NCBI GenBank assembly: GCA_946481275.1 | Contig: CAMLMV010000096.1 | Coordinates: 1-7,094, forward strand | Origin: an uncultured Massilia sp. | GTDB taxonomy: Bacteria > Pseudomonadota > Gammaproteobacteria > Burkholderiales > Burkholderiaceae | DNA length: 7,094 nt | Direction: 5' to 3' | In this document: in pieces, positions 1-7,000 of the stretch | Layout: the number at the start of each line of letters is the position of its first letter | Numbering within the stretch: the first letter of the stretch is position 1 | Made by a program: the position numbers and the translations under genes | The notes under the pieces: model-generated | Databases searched by the model: none | What the model was told of the DNA's origin: nothing | Seen by the model: the letters and a program-made list of their open reading frames with translations, nothing else

Positions 1-32
1 CAACCAGTGTGAAAGTAGGTTATCGTCAGGCT
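1..32 (+). rRNA. rrf: 5S ribosomal RNA, 3' end only (partial)
   Basis: The first bases, including GTGTGAAAGTAGGTTATCG and then TCAGGCT, match what I recall of the 3' end of betaproteobacterial 5S rRNA: the helix IV/V strand GTGTGAAAGTAGGT followed by the 3' strand of the terminal stem. The 5' three quarters of the gene lie outside the window. An intrinsic terminator begins about ten bases after the inferred 3' end, as expected for the last gene of a 16S-23S-5S operon. The exact 3' nucleotide is approximate. Identification is by motif memory; aligning to full 5S sequences would settle it. Confidence 0.85.
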
Positions 33-42
33 AGTTATTAAG

Positions 43-77
43 AAAAGCCCGCTCAAGTGATCTTGAGCGGGCTTTTT
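43..77 (+). terminator. Intrinsic terminator of the rRNA operon
   Basis: A perfect 15-bp inverted repeat (arms 43-57 and 62-76, AAAAGCCCGCTCAAG and its complement) encloses a four-base TGAT loop. The distal arm ends in a run of five T (73-77). This is a textbook Rho-independent terminator. Its place directly after the 5S rRNA tail shows that it ends rRNA transcription and insulates the downstream regulator gene. The A-run/T-run symmetry means it could also work in the opposite direction. Confidence 0.93.
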
Positions 78-103
78 GCTTTTCGGCGCCCACAAGGGAT
101 GAC

Positions 104-131
104 AAATTCGTTCTCCTAAACGAAAATTTTT
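104..131. other. AT-rich imperfect palindrome upstream of the regulator gene
   Basis: TTCGTT (107-112) and AACGAA (119-124) form a six-base-pair inverted repeat with a six-base loop. Allowing a two-base bulge, the arms extend to 104-112 and 119-129. A short T-run (127-131) follows. It lies in the 188-base gap between the 5S tail and the regulator gene, where I see no other gene. It could be a weak back-up terminator or an operator for autoregulation of the downstream gene. The sequence does not decide between these. Confidence 0.3.
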
Positions 132-220
132 GCATCGTCATAGAAAAAAACTGCAGCACTGATACGCCATGAAGCCTGGCGGCGTTAAGCTTCCCTCACG
201 AGACACCTGATGTAGGCAAG

Positions 221-1399
221 ATGCAAAATTTCTATAAAAAAGCGCTTTATGCGCTCCTTCTGCTGCTGCTCGCGGACGCGTTGATCGCCTGCCTGTGCGT
301 GTACCAAAGTTATCCATCCGCCGCGTTGATGCCGCCGGGAGGCGGGGCCCTGTACTGGCGCGCAGTCACGAAGACGGACGCGCCGGAGGGCGGTACCTCG
401 ACCATACGCGTCATCGAGACCGCCCAGCGATCACTCCGTTTCGACTTTCACCTCACGCGGGCGACGACGTATCCGTTCGTCTCGGCCGACATGTTGTTCG
501 AGGACGGCGAGGGGAATGCCGTGCCGGTGGATTTGTCGAGATTCGACACCATCACGTTCACGGCCAAGTGCAATCCGATGAATGCCCTGATATTCGCCTT
601 GCCGACATTCGACGCGGCCATCTCGAAGCCGGGCGACTACCTGACCTACCCGTCGCCGCTCACGTTTTTCTCCTGCAATGAGCGGGGTACGGACGTATCG
701 CTGGACCTGACGCGGCTGACCATTCCGCAGTGGTGGTACGACAGGATGCATCTCGACCTGTCGCACCAGTCTTATCGACTGACCCAGGTAGCGAAATTCG
801 TATTCGGCGTCAGCCAGCAGACCCCGCGCGATAAAGACAGCCGCGTGGAAATCAGTCATGTGACGCTGCATGGCCGCGATTATCGCTATCTCGTCGCGCT
901 GGCGATCATCCTCGTGAGCAGCTGGTGTGCGTTTGCCGTCTGGTTCTTCCGTGCCCATGCGCGGGAGCTGGCTGCCAGCCTGGACACCAAGCTCAGGAAG
1001 GACTTGCCGCTCGTCGCCTATCGGCAGCTGACGCTCGAACCGTTCAAGGACAAGGAAAAGGCGGCCGTCCTGCGTTTCATCGCAACGAATTACACGAACC
1101 CCGACCTGGACCTGGACAGCGTCGCCGCCGGAACGGGCGCCAACCGCAACAAGGTCAATGAAGTGCTGAAGGGGGAGCTCGGCATGACGTTTACGGCGTA
1201 CCTGAAAAAACTGCGGCTGACGGAATCGGCCCGCCTGCTCACCGAGACGCCCGTCGTGACTGTCGCCGAAGTCGCGTATTCCGTCGGTTACGCCAACGTC
1301 TCGTATTTCAACAAGCTGTTCAAGGAAGAATACGGCTGCACGCCCAAGGTGTTCAAAACCGTGGCCAGCACCGCGCAGCAGGAGCAGCACGACTCATAA
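221..1399 (+). CDS. Transmembrane AraC-family transcriptional regulator with extracytoplasmic sensor domain
   Basis: This 392-residue protein has four visible parts. Residues about 8-27 are a Leu/Ala-rich membrane helix after a short basic N-terminus. Residues about 30-222 form a beta-rich domain outside the membrane. Residues about 223-243 are a second membrane helix. Residues about 285-380 are an AraC/XylS DNA-binding domain with two helix-turn-helix units: the first near 297-316, the second near 346-369, with the family-typical VAEVAYSVGYANVSYFNKLF followed by FKEEYG and a TPKVF end. The outer domain has the alternating hydrophobic pattern of a carbohydrate-binding-type beta-sandwich (DLSRFDTITFTAK near 104-116, VEISHVTLHG near 209-218). 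This fold is inferred, not shown. Cys117 and Cys152 could form a disulfide. ATG 221 is chosen because it supplies the first membrane helix; the next in-frame Met is residue 37. The Shine-Dalgarno (AGG, 214-216) is weak. The exported hydrolase gene follows 100 bases downstream and is the likely target. Confidence 0.93.
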   Translation: MQNFYKKALYALLLLLLADALIACLCVYQSYPSAALMPPGGGALYWRAVTKTDAPEGGTSTIRVIETAQRSLRFDFHLTRATTYPFVSADMLFEDGEGNAVPVDLSRFDTITFTAKCNPMNALIFALPTFDAAISKPGDYLTYPSPLTFFSCNERGTDVSLDLTRLTIPQWWYDRMHLDLSHQSYRLTQVAKFVFGVSQQTPRDKDSRVEISHVTLHGRDYRYLVALAIILVSSWCAFAVWFFRAHARELAASLDTKLRKDLPLVAYRQLTLEPFKDKEKAAVLRFIATNYTNPDLDLDSVAAGTGANRNKVNEVLKGELGMTFTAYLKKLRLTESARLLTETPVVTVAEVAYSVGYANVSYFNKLFKEEYGCTPKVFKTVASTAQQEQHDS

Positions 1400-1400
1400 C

Positions 1401-1441
1401 AAATCCTGCATTTTTCGCTAAATCTTCCGCATTTGCGTTAA
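1401..1441 (+). promoter_or_regulatory. Candidate AraC-type operator: imperfect direct repeat, 21-bp spacing
   Basis: Two similar half-sites lie head to tail between the regulator stop and the hydrolase start. The first reads AAATC, CTGCATTT, CGCTAA (1401-1421); the second reads AAATC, CCGCATTT, CGTTAA (1420-1441). The GCATTT cores (1408-1413 and 1429-1434) are exactly 21 bp apart, two helical turns, which is the geometry of direct half-sites bound by AraC-family dimers. The second half-site abuts a weak promoter (-35-like TTAATG at 1438-1443, 17-bp spacer, -10-like TTTATT at 1461-1466), as expected for an activator that touches polymerase. The role is inferred from position and symmetry only. 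Confidence 0.45.
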
Positions 1442-1499
1442 TGAGACGGGGCTGGGCACCTTTATTCTTTTGTGGTCGAGAAACTTTTAAAGATCCAAA

Positions 1500-3542
1500 A
1501 TGAAACTCATTGCAAAGATCGCCCTCGCCGTCGCTGCGCTGACCGGCTCTACCACGCTCCCGCTCGCGGCGCCCGTAGGCTGGCCCGGTCCCGGACAATT
1601 GTTTGTAGGCACTTGCTACCAGCCCGTCGACCGCACGCCCGACCAGATCCAGCGCGACATCGCGCTGATGAAGGAGGCCGGCTTCAACGTCGTCCGGATG
1701 GGCGACCTGTCCTGGGATTACTTCGAACCTGAAGACGGCAAGTTCAACTTCGCCGAATTCGACCGCATCGTGGATGCCATGCAGGCGAACGGCATCAAGG
1801 TGATCGTCGACATTCCCGGCACGCCGGCGCCGCTGTGGCTCCATCGCAAATACCCGGGCGTGAACCTCGTGAACGCACAGGGCGCGACCGTGCAGCCGGC
1901 CGAGCGCTACATGCTCGACATCAGCGATCCGGATTACCGTCGCCACGCCATCCGTCTGGCCGAGAAGCTGACGCAGCGCTATGGCAAGCATCCGGCCGTG
2001 CTTGCGATCGGCTTCGACAACGAGATCGGCAACACGTTCATGTCGTACTCGAAGGCGGACCGGACCCGCTTTGTCGCCTGGCTGAAGCGCAAGTACGGCA
2101 CGCTGGATGCGCTGAACCAGGCGTGGGCGACCCAGCGCTGGTCGCGCCACCTGTCGTCGTGGGACGAGGTGGAGCTGCCGTATGCGGACGGCCCCGGTCC
2201 CGCCGAGCGCAACCTCGACCTGCGCCGCTTCTGGTCCGACAACACGATCGCGGTGCTGAAGGACCTCGAAGCCGTCCGCGTGAAGCATGCGCCGGACAAG
2301 CCGGCGATCTCGAACCTGTGGGACAGCGCCGGGCGCAAAGGCTTCGACTATCTGTCGACGTATCGCCAGTACGCGCATTACGGTGCGATGGGCTTTTATC
2401 CCGGCGATCCGATCGGATCAGGCTTTGAAGCAACGATGATGAAGGCCGGCTTCGACACGCCGATCTGGTTCAATGAATTCACCGCCGGCGGCCCGGGCTA
2501 CTACGGCACGAAGGGGCGCTCGCGCATGTGGGCGCACTTCGGCCTGCTGCTCGGCGCACAGTCGGTGATGGCATGGACGTACAATTCCCACCTCGGCGGC
2601 GAGGAGCAAGCGTTGATGGGCCTGCTGGACCACGACAGCAAGCCGTCGTGGAAGCTGTGGGAGTTCGGCACGATCGCACGCGAGTTCAAGACGCTGCAGG
2701 CGCTGGGCTTCCCGCGCCACACCGAACCGCAGGTCGCGTTCGCGTATTCCTTCGACAGCCGCAACGCCTCGACGCCGCCGGGGCCGTCGAACACGATGCG
2801 CAACTACTTCACGATCCCGTACATGGACCAGATCCATAACGCGTTCGCGCCCATCTTCAACGACAACATCGACACGGCCGTCATTCACGTGGGCCACGAC
2901 GACCTGCGGCGCTACAAGATGGTCGTGGTGGCGGCCGACGTCGTGATGGACAAGGCGAGTGCCGATGCGCTGCGCCGCTACGTGCAGGACGGCGGCACCG
3001 TCGTGATGACGGCATTCTCCGCGAAGCTCAGCGAGACCGGCCAGTGGTTCGACACCCCGCTGCCGGGCCGCCTCAGCGACGTGTTCGGCCTGCGCACGAG
3101 CGAGTTCTATAACGCCGACATGCCGCTCGACGTCGGCTTCGACGGCAAGACGGTGACCACGTCGACCAAGTTCTACGAAGTGCTGGAGCCGTCGACGGCG
3201 AAGGTCGTCGCCCGCCTGACGAACGTGCCGGACGCGCCGCCCGCGATCACCGAGAACCGCTACGGCAAGGGCAGGGCGATCTACGTCGCCACGGCCGCGC
3301 AGCGTCCCGTGATGCAGGCCTTGTACCGCAGCCTGTACGGGGAACTGGGCATCAAGCCGGGCCCCGCGACGCCGGAAGGCGTCTATGCCCGCGAGGTGGA
3401 TGGCCGTACGCTGTACGTCAACACGACGACGCAACCGCAGGACGTGAAGTTCGACGGTATTGCCACCGGCGTGCTCGGTGGCCAGGCGTGGAACGGCACG
3501 CTGCGGCTCGCGCCCTTCGGCGCGGAACTGCTGCGTAAATAA
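1500..3542 (+). CDS. Exported family 42 glycoside hydrolase (beta-galactosidase type)
   Basis: This 680-residue protein matches the full three-domain GH42 layout. Residues 1-24 are a signal peptide (MKLIAKIALAVAALTG core, likely cut after the LAA at 22-24). Residues about 33-400 are the catalytic TIM barrel. Residues about 410-615 form the flavodoxin-like trimerisation domain (VVVAADVVMD, RRYVQDGGTVVMTAFS). Residues about 620-680 are the small C-terminal beta domain ending APFGAELLRK. The expected acid/base is Glu175 in IGFDNEIGN and the nucleophile Glu326 in WFNEFTAGG. GH42 enzymes hydrolyse terminal beta-D-galactosides, and some act on galactan oligosaccharides or arabinosides, so the exact substrate is open. 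Many family members are cytosolic; the signal peptide places this one in the periplasm or outside. It has a single cysteine (Cys39), so the zinc cluster of some family members is absent. The start is fixed by the signal peptide, with a weak ribosome site (AAAGA, 1489-1493). The stop lies three bases from the convergent gene. Confidence 0.94.
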   Translation: MKLIAKIALAVAALTGSTTLPLAAPVGWPGPGQLFVGTCYQPVDRTPDQIQRDIALMKEAGFNVVRMGDLSWDYFEPEDGKFNFAEFDRIVDAMQANGIKVIVDIPGTPAPLWLHRKYPGVNLVNAQGATVQPAERYMLDISDPDYRRHAIRLAEKLTQRYGKHPAVLAIGFDNEIGNTFMSYSKADRTRFVAWLKRKYGTLDALNQAWATQRWSRHLSSWDEVELPYADGPGPAERNLDLRRFWSDNTIAVLKDLEAVRVKHAPDKPAISNLWDSAGRKGFDYLSTYRQYAHYGAMGFYPGDPIGSGFEATMMKAGFDTPIWFNEFTAGGPGYYGTKGRSRMWAHFGLLLGAQSVMAWTYNSHLGGEEQALMGLLDHDSKPSWKLWEFGTIAREFKTLQALGFPRHTEPQVAFAYSFDSRNASTPPGPSNTMRNYFTIPYMDQIHNAFAPIFNDNIDTAVIHVGHDDLRRYKMVVVAADVVMDKASADALRRYVQDGGTVVMTAFSAKLSETGQWFDTPLPGRLSDVFGLRTSEFYNADMPLDVGFDGKTVTTSTKFYEVLEPSTAKVVARLTNVPDAPPAITENRYGKGRAIYVATAAQRPVMQALYRSLYGELGIKPGPATPEGVYAREVDGRTLYVNTTTQPQDVKFDGIATGVLGGQAWNGTLRLAPFGAELLRK

Positions 3543-3545
3543 GCG

Positions 3546-3938
3546 TCAAGCCGCTGCCGCCGCACGCTGCGCGTTGTCCCACAACCGGTCGTGCAGCGGC
3601 ATCAGGATCACGTTACACACCGGCTCGAGCAGCGCCGCCATGCCGCCGAAGGCCACCGACCCGGTGGCGAAGTACAGCACGCCGAACGCCACGCCGGCGT
3701 GCATCACGGCCTGGCTGACTTTTTCGGCGCCGGCCAGCAGGTAGCGGCGCCGCCCGCTGGCCGCGTGCACGCGGCGCGCCCACGCCCGTTCGTGGAAAGG
3801 CAGCAGCAGGACGTTCAGCACCGGTTCGATCACCACGGCCAGTCCGCCGAGCGCAATCGACCCCGTGAATGCGTAGGCGATCGCGAAACCGATCGCCATG
3901 TGCGTGATGACCTGACTGCCTTTGCGTGCCGCTGCCAT
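3546..3938 (-). CDS. DUF2061-type small membrane protein, tandem duplicated domain
   Basis: This 130-residue protein contains two copies of one unit. Residues 8-53 and 75-120 align without gaps at an offset of 67, with 22 of 46 identical positions by my count. Each copy runs SQ..., a hydrophobic stretch with a TGS turn (25-27 and 92-94), GG, an E-P-V-x-N-V segment (39-43 and 105-110) and an H-[ED]-R-x-W end (HERAW, HDRLW). This pattern, with two hydrophobic helices per unit, is that of the uncharacterised DUF2061 membrane family. That predicts about four inner-membrane helices with a basic linker (ARRVHAASGRRR). Function is unknown. The start has a good Shine-Dalgarno on the minus strand (GGGAG, 3945-3949, six bases before ATG). 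The gene follows the large surface-protein gene on the same strand but has its own promoter with a Fur-like site. Other reading frames here were rejected because only this one gives a coherent family match. Confidence 0.87.
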   Translation of the reverse strand: MAAARKGSQVITHMAIGFAIAYAFTGSIALGGLAVVIEPVLNVLLLPFHERAWARRVHAASGRRRYLLAGAEKVSQAVMHAGVAFGVLYFATGSVAFGGMAALLEPVCNVILMPLHDRLWDNAQRAAAAA

Positions 3939-3966
3939 GTGAATCTCCCGTCAATCCGTTCCGTAA

Positions 3967-3996
3967 ATGATATCGATTCTCATCTACGGAGGCCAA
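3967..3996 (-). promoter_or_regulatory. Sigma-70-type promoter of the DUF2061 gene
   Basis: On the minus strand, TTGGCC (3991-3996, four of six matches to the -35 consensus) and TATCAT (3967-3972, five of six to the -10) are separated by 18 bases. Transcription would start near 3960, leaving a leader of about 22 bases that contains the GGGAG ribosome site. Position, spacing and the overlapping Fur-like box support it. It gives the DUF2061 gene expression independent of the upstream surface-protein gene. Confidence 0.6.
3968..3982. promoter_or_regulatory. Fur-box-like operator overlapping the DUF2061 promoter
   Basis: TGATATCGATTCTCA matches the 7-1-7 Fur consensus (TGATAAT-N-ATTATCA) at 11 of 14 non-central positions. 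Read on the minus strand it begins with TGAGAAT, a common form of Fur half-site. It covers most of the -10 element and part of the spacer, so bound Fur-Fe(II) would block RNA polymerase. No second box was seen. That Fur binds here is inferred from sequence similarity and position. Confidence 0.55.
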
Positions 3997-4007
3997 TCGG
4001 ATGATTC

Positions 4008-4029
4008 GAAGCCGTCGATAGACGGCCTC
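4008..4029 (-). terminator. Hairpin after the surface-protein gene, possible terminator without a T-run
   Basis: GCCGTC (4011-4016) and GACGGC (4021-4026) form a perfect six-base-pair stem with a four-base loop. The stem extends two more pairs (4008/4029 and 4009/4028) beyond a single A-C mismatch. It begins about ten bases past the stop codon of the minus-strand surface-protein gene and lies before the DUF2061 promoter, so it may end or stabilise that transcript. Neither strand has a T-tract after it, so Rho-independent termination is uncertain. Confidence 0.4.
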
Positions 4030-4039
4030 TATGGTCGAC

Positions 4040-7000
4040 TCAGGGCGACAGTACCAGGCCGGCCGGCAACTTGAGACCCCCGGCAACGATCCGGTAGACG
4101 CCGTCGCCACCTGCCGCGCAGGCGTCCCGGTGCACGCCCTGGGCGCATTGCGGGACGGCTGGCTGGCGTTCGCCGTGGTCGCGGTTCAACGTCGCTTCCG
4201 CATGCGTGACACCGACTTCCCCGATATCCACGCCGGCGCGGATGACGCCCGTCGTGTCGGCGGCGAGGGCCAGCACATAGTTCGCGCCGCCGTTGCCATC
4301 GTCGATCTGCGCCTGGGGCATCAACGTCAGGTTCGTGCCGATGTTCGACGACGTGTATGCCTGCGAGAGACTCGTGAAGCTGTCGCCGGCCACCAGCGAC
4401 CCGGTCACGACCGGCTTCCCGCTTGCGTCGCGCGTGCCGTCGTACACCTTGGTGCCCGGCACGGCCGTTACCGTGATCGGTCGCGGCGTGATGGTCCCGT
4501 TGTTCCCGGTGAGGCTCGGCGGCGCCAGATAGTAGTTGCCGGCATCCGCGCCGTGCAGCGCGATCCCGTTGATCCAGTAGCCGCGGTTCGTTCCCGCATT
4601 CCTGCTGCTGAACGCGCCGCTGGCGTCGACACCCACCGCGTCGCCCGCCAGCAAGCCGTCCAGGCCGACCGAGATCCCGGCCGCCGCCGTCGTGCCGTCG
4701 TAGACCTTCGACACGCCATTGGCTTGCGGCGTGAGCCGGACGCGGTTCACGGTCTGGACGCCGACAAAGTGCGTTCCGGTGAAGTTGTTGCCGGTGACGG
4801 TGGCGCCCGTGCCCGCCAGCGCGTAATTGCCCACCGCCAGTTGGCCGGCACCGCTACGGATCGTGCCTTGCGGCGTGACGGTGAAAGCGATGCCGCCGCC
4901 CATGCCGTCCAAGTACGTGTAGGTATTTCCGTCATGCGCGGTCTGCGTCAGCGTACGCAAGGTGGCCCCGTCCGCGTCCAGGTATTGCGCGCTCGTCACG
5001 ACGTACGATGCCGGCGTGCCATAGTTGTTCTGGACGTTCTGAACGCGGACCAGCAGTTGTTGCGCCGGCAGGATCCGGAAATCGCCGTTGGCGTACGTGA
5101 TCGCGTAGTTGCTGGACGTGTAGCCGCCTGGCACGAGCACGCCAGTGTAATTGCCTGCGGTGTTCGTGTCGGCATTGGAGCGCGTGATGCCCAGCGCGCC
5201 GTCCAGGTTCGTGGCGGATTCGCCGTTGACGAAGCCGTCGAAGCGCACGCCGTTGTAGCCCGGGCTATCGGACTGCGTGAGGAGTTTCGCATCGTCGTTC
5301 GCGCGAATCGTGAGCGCTGCCGGTGCGATGACGGCGCTGACGGGTTGAGGCGTGGCGACCGTGTAATCGCCGGCCAGACCCGCGACTTCGTTGTGCGCAC
5401 CGACGCCGCTGCCGTTGCCGCTCGCCTTGCCCTTGAAATCGATCAGGCTGCCCGTGCCGCTGGCCACGATGTTGCGGGTGCCGGCATTGGGGTTGTCGAA
5501 GGCAAGCAGGATGCCGCCGACGCCGCTCGCGCTGTCGCCGCCGACGAACCCGGAAGGCGCGCCGAGCGTGGACATCGTTCCCGTCTGGCCGTCGTAGGTC
5601 TTGCCCTTGCCGTCGATATGCGCCGTGAGCTGGCGTGGCGTGATCGTGCCGCTGCCCGTGCCCGTCACGGTGCCGCCCGAGAAGCGTGCGACCGACCAGT
5701 TCGCGCCGTCTGCCGAGTAATGAATGTCGCTGGGCGCCTGGAAGGTTGCCGTGATGGTCCGGCTGCCCGCATGCGCACTGTCGAACGTGGCGTTGACCTG
5801 GGTGAGATCGCGGTAGGCGAGCAGATCGCCGTCGCCGGATGCCGCGACGGCGGCATTGCTCGCGTTGAGCGCGACCGTTGCGTCGACGAGCCCGTCATAG
5901 GCTTTGGTCGCCGCAAGGCCGCCGACACTCAGCGTGCCGGAGCCTTGCCGGTAGGCGTAATTGCGCGTGCCTGCCACGGCCCCGCCCGTATCGGCGGCGC
6001 TGGCATTGTAGGTCTTGTAGCGCGTGGGACCGGTGGCACCGCTGATCTTCGCTTCGTACGCGGCAGTGGTCGCATTGCCGGAGAAGATCGTCACCGTGCC
6101 GGTGGCGCTCGTGCCGATGTTGCTGGTGAGCGTGACGTCGCCACCGGCGGCCGTGCCCGCGGGCTGGTCGCGGCCTGCTGCCAGCAGGATGGTGCTGTTG
6201 GCGCCGGTCAGCGTGATCGCGCGGTCGATGTTCAGGTTCCCGCCGGCCAGCACGCTGACGTTGCCCGTGCCGGTGATGCCGCCGGCGGCCAGCGAGGCCA
6301 GGCTCGTCGCGTCGGCGCGGTCGAATACGAGGTCGCCGTTGTCGGTCACCGTACCAGCACCCAGCGTGCCCGTCGTGCCCTTGTTGCCCACCTTGAGCGT
6401 GCCGCCGCTGACGTTCGTCGTGCCGGCATACGTGTTGTTGCCGGTGAGGGCCAGCGTGCCGGCACCGGCCTTGGTCAGCGCGCCAGGGCCCGCGATGACG
6501 CCGCCATGGGTCAGCGTCGTGCCGCCATCGACGGCGAGCGCGCCGCCCGCCGCGCCGAGAGCGATGCCGCGGTCGAGCGTGAAGCTGGCCGTCGTCTCGA
6601 CCGTGCCGCCGTCGAGTGCAAGTTGGCCGCCGGTGCCGAGATTGTTGTCGGCGCCGATGCGCAGCACGCCGCCGGTGACGGACGTCGGGCCCGAATACGT
6701 GTTGGCGCCGGCCAGCGTCGTCGTGCCCGTGCCCACCTGGGCCAAGTTGCCCGTGCCGCCGATCGTGTTGGCGACCTGGAGCGCATCCGCGCGGTCGAAC
6801 ACGAGCGCGCCATTGTTCGTGACGGCGCCCGTGCCCAGCGTGCCCTTGGTGCCGCCGGCGCCGACCTGCAGCGTGCCCGCGCGCACGGTCGTCGTGCCGA
6901 CGTAAGTGTTGTCGGCGGCGAGGATGACCGTGCCGGTACCCGCCTGCGTCAGGCTGCCCGTGCCACCGACTGCGGCGCCTACGGTCAGGTTGTCCGAGCG

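Noticed and set aside
126..166. Sigma-70 promoter for the AraC-type gene
   Set aside because: TTGCAT at 130-135 resembles a -35 but no acceptable -10 lies 16-18 bases downstream; the nearest (GATACG at 161) is 25 bases away.
431..1390. 319-codon open frame on the minus strand opposite the AraC-type gene
   Set aside because: No family motif; the plus-strand frame contains the complete AraC double helix-turn-helix and two membrane helices.
1472..1732. Upstream ATG at 1472 as a start for the hydrolase
   Set aside because: It is in a different reading frame; the signal peptide and GH42 sequence begin at ATG 1500.
1353..2378. 341-codon open frame on the minus strand across the AraC-GH42 junction
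   Set aside because: It overlaps the ends of two well-supported genes and their regulatory gap, has no recognisable motif, and has shadow-type composition.
2418..3434. 338-codon open frame on the minus strand opposite the GH42 gene
   Set aside because: Arg/His/Val-rich composition is typical of GC-rich antisense shadows; the sense strand encodes an intact three-domain GH42 enzyme.
4040..4400. C-terminal autotransporter beta-barrel in the surface protein
   Set aside because: The last part is a YDG unit plus a short Gly-rich tail; there is no roughly 250-300-residue stretch of amphipathic strands and no terminal aromatic residue.
6884..6886. GTG as the start of the large surface protein
   Set aside because: The frame is open to the window edge and the preceding 69 codons encode the same 69-residue repeat, so the gene begins outside the window.
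6024..6905. 293-codon open frame on the plus strand opposite the adhesin repeats
   Set aside because: It is the antisense image of Gly/Thr/Asn-rich repeats in a high-GC gene. The product is a low-complexity Pro/Val/Ala/Ser string with no recognisable domain, and the minus-strand frame has clear family motifs over the whole stretch.
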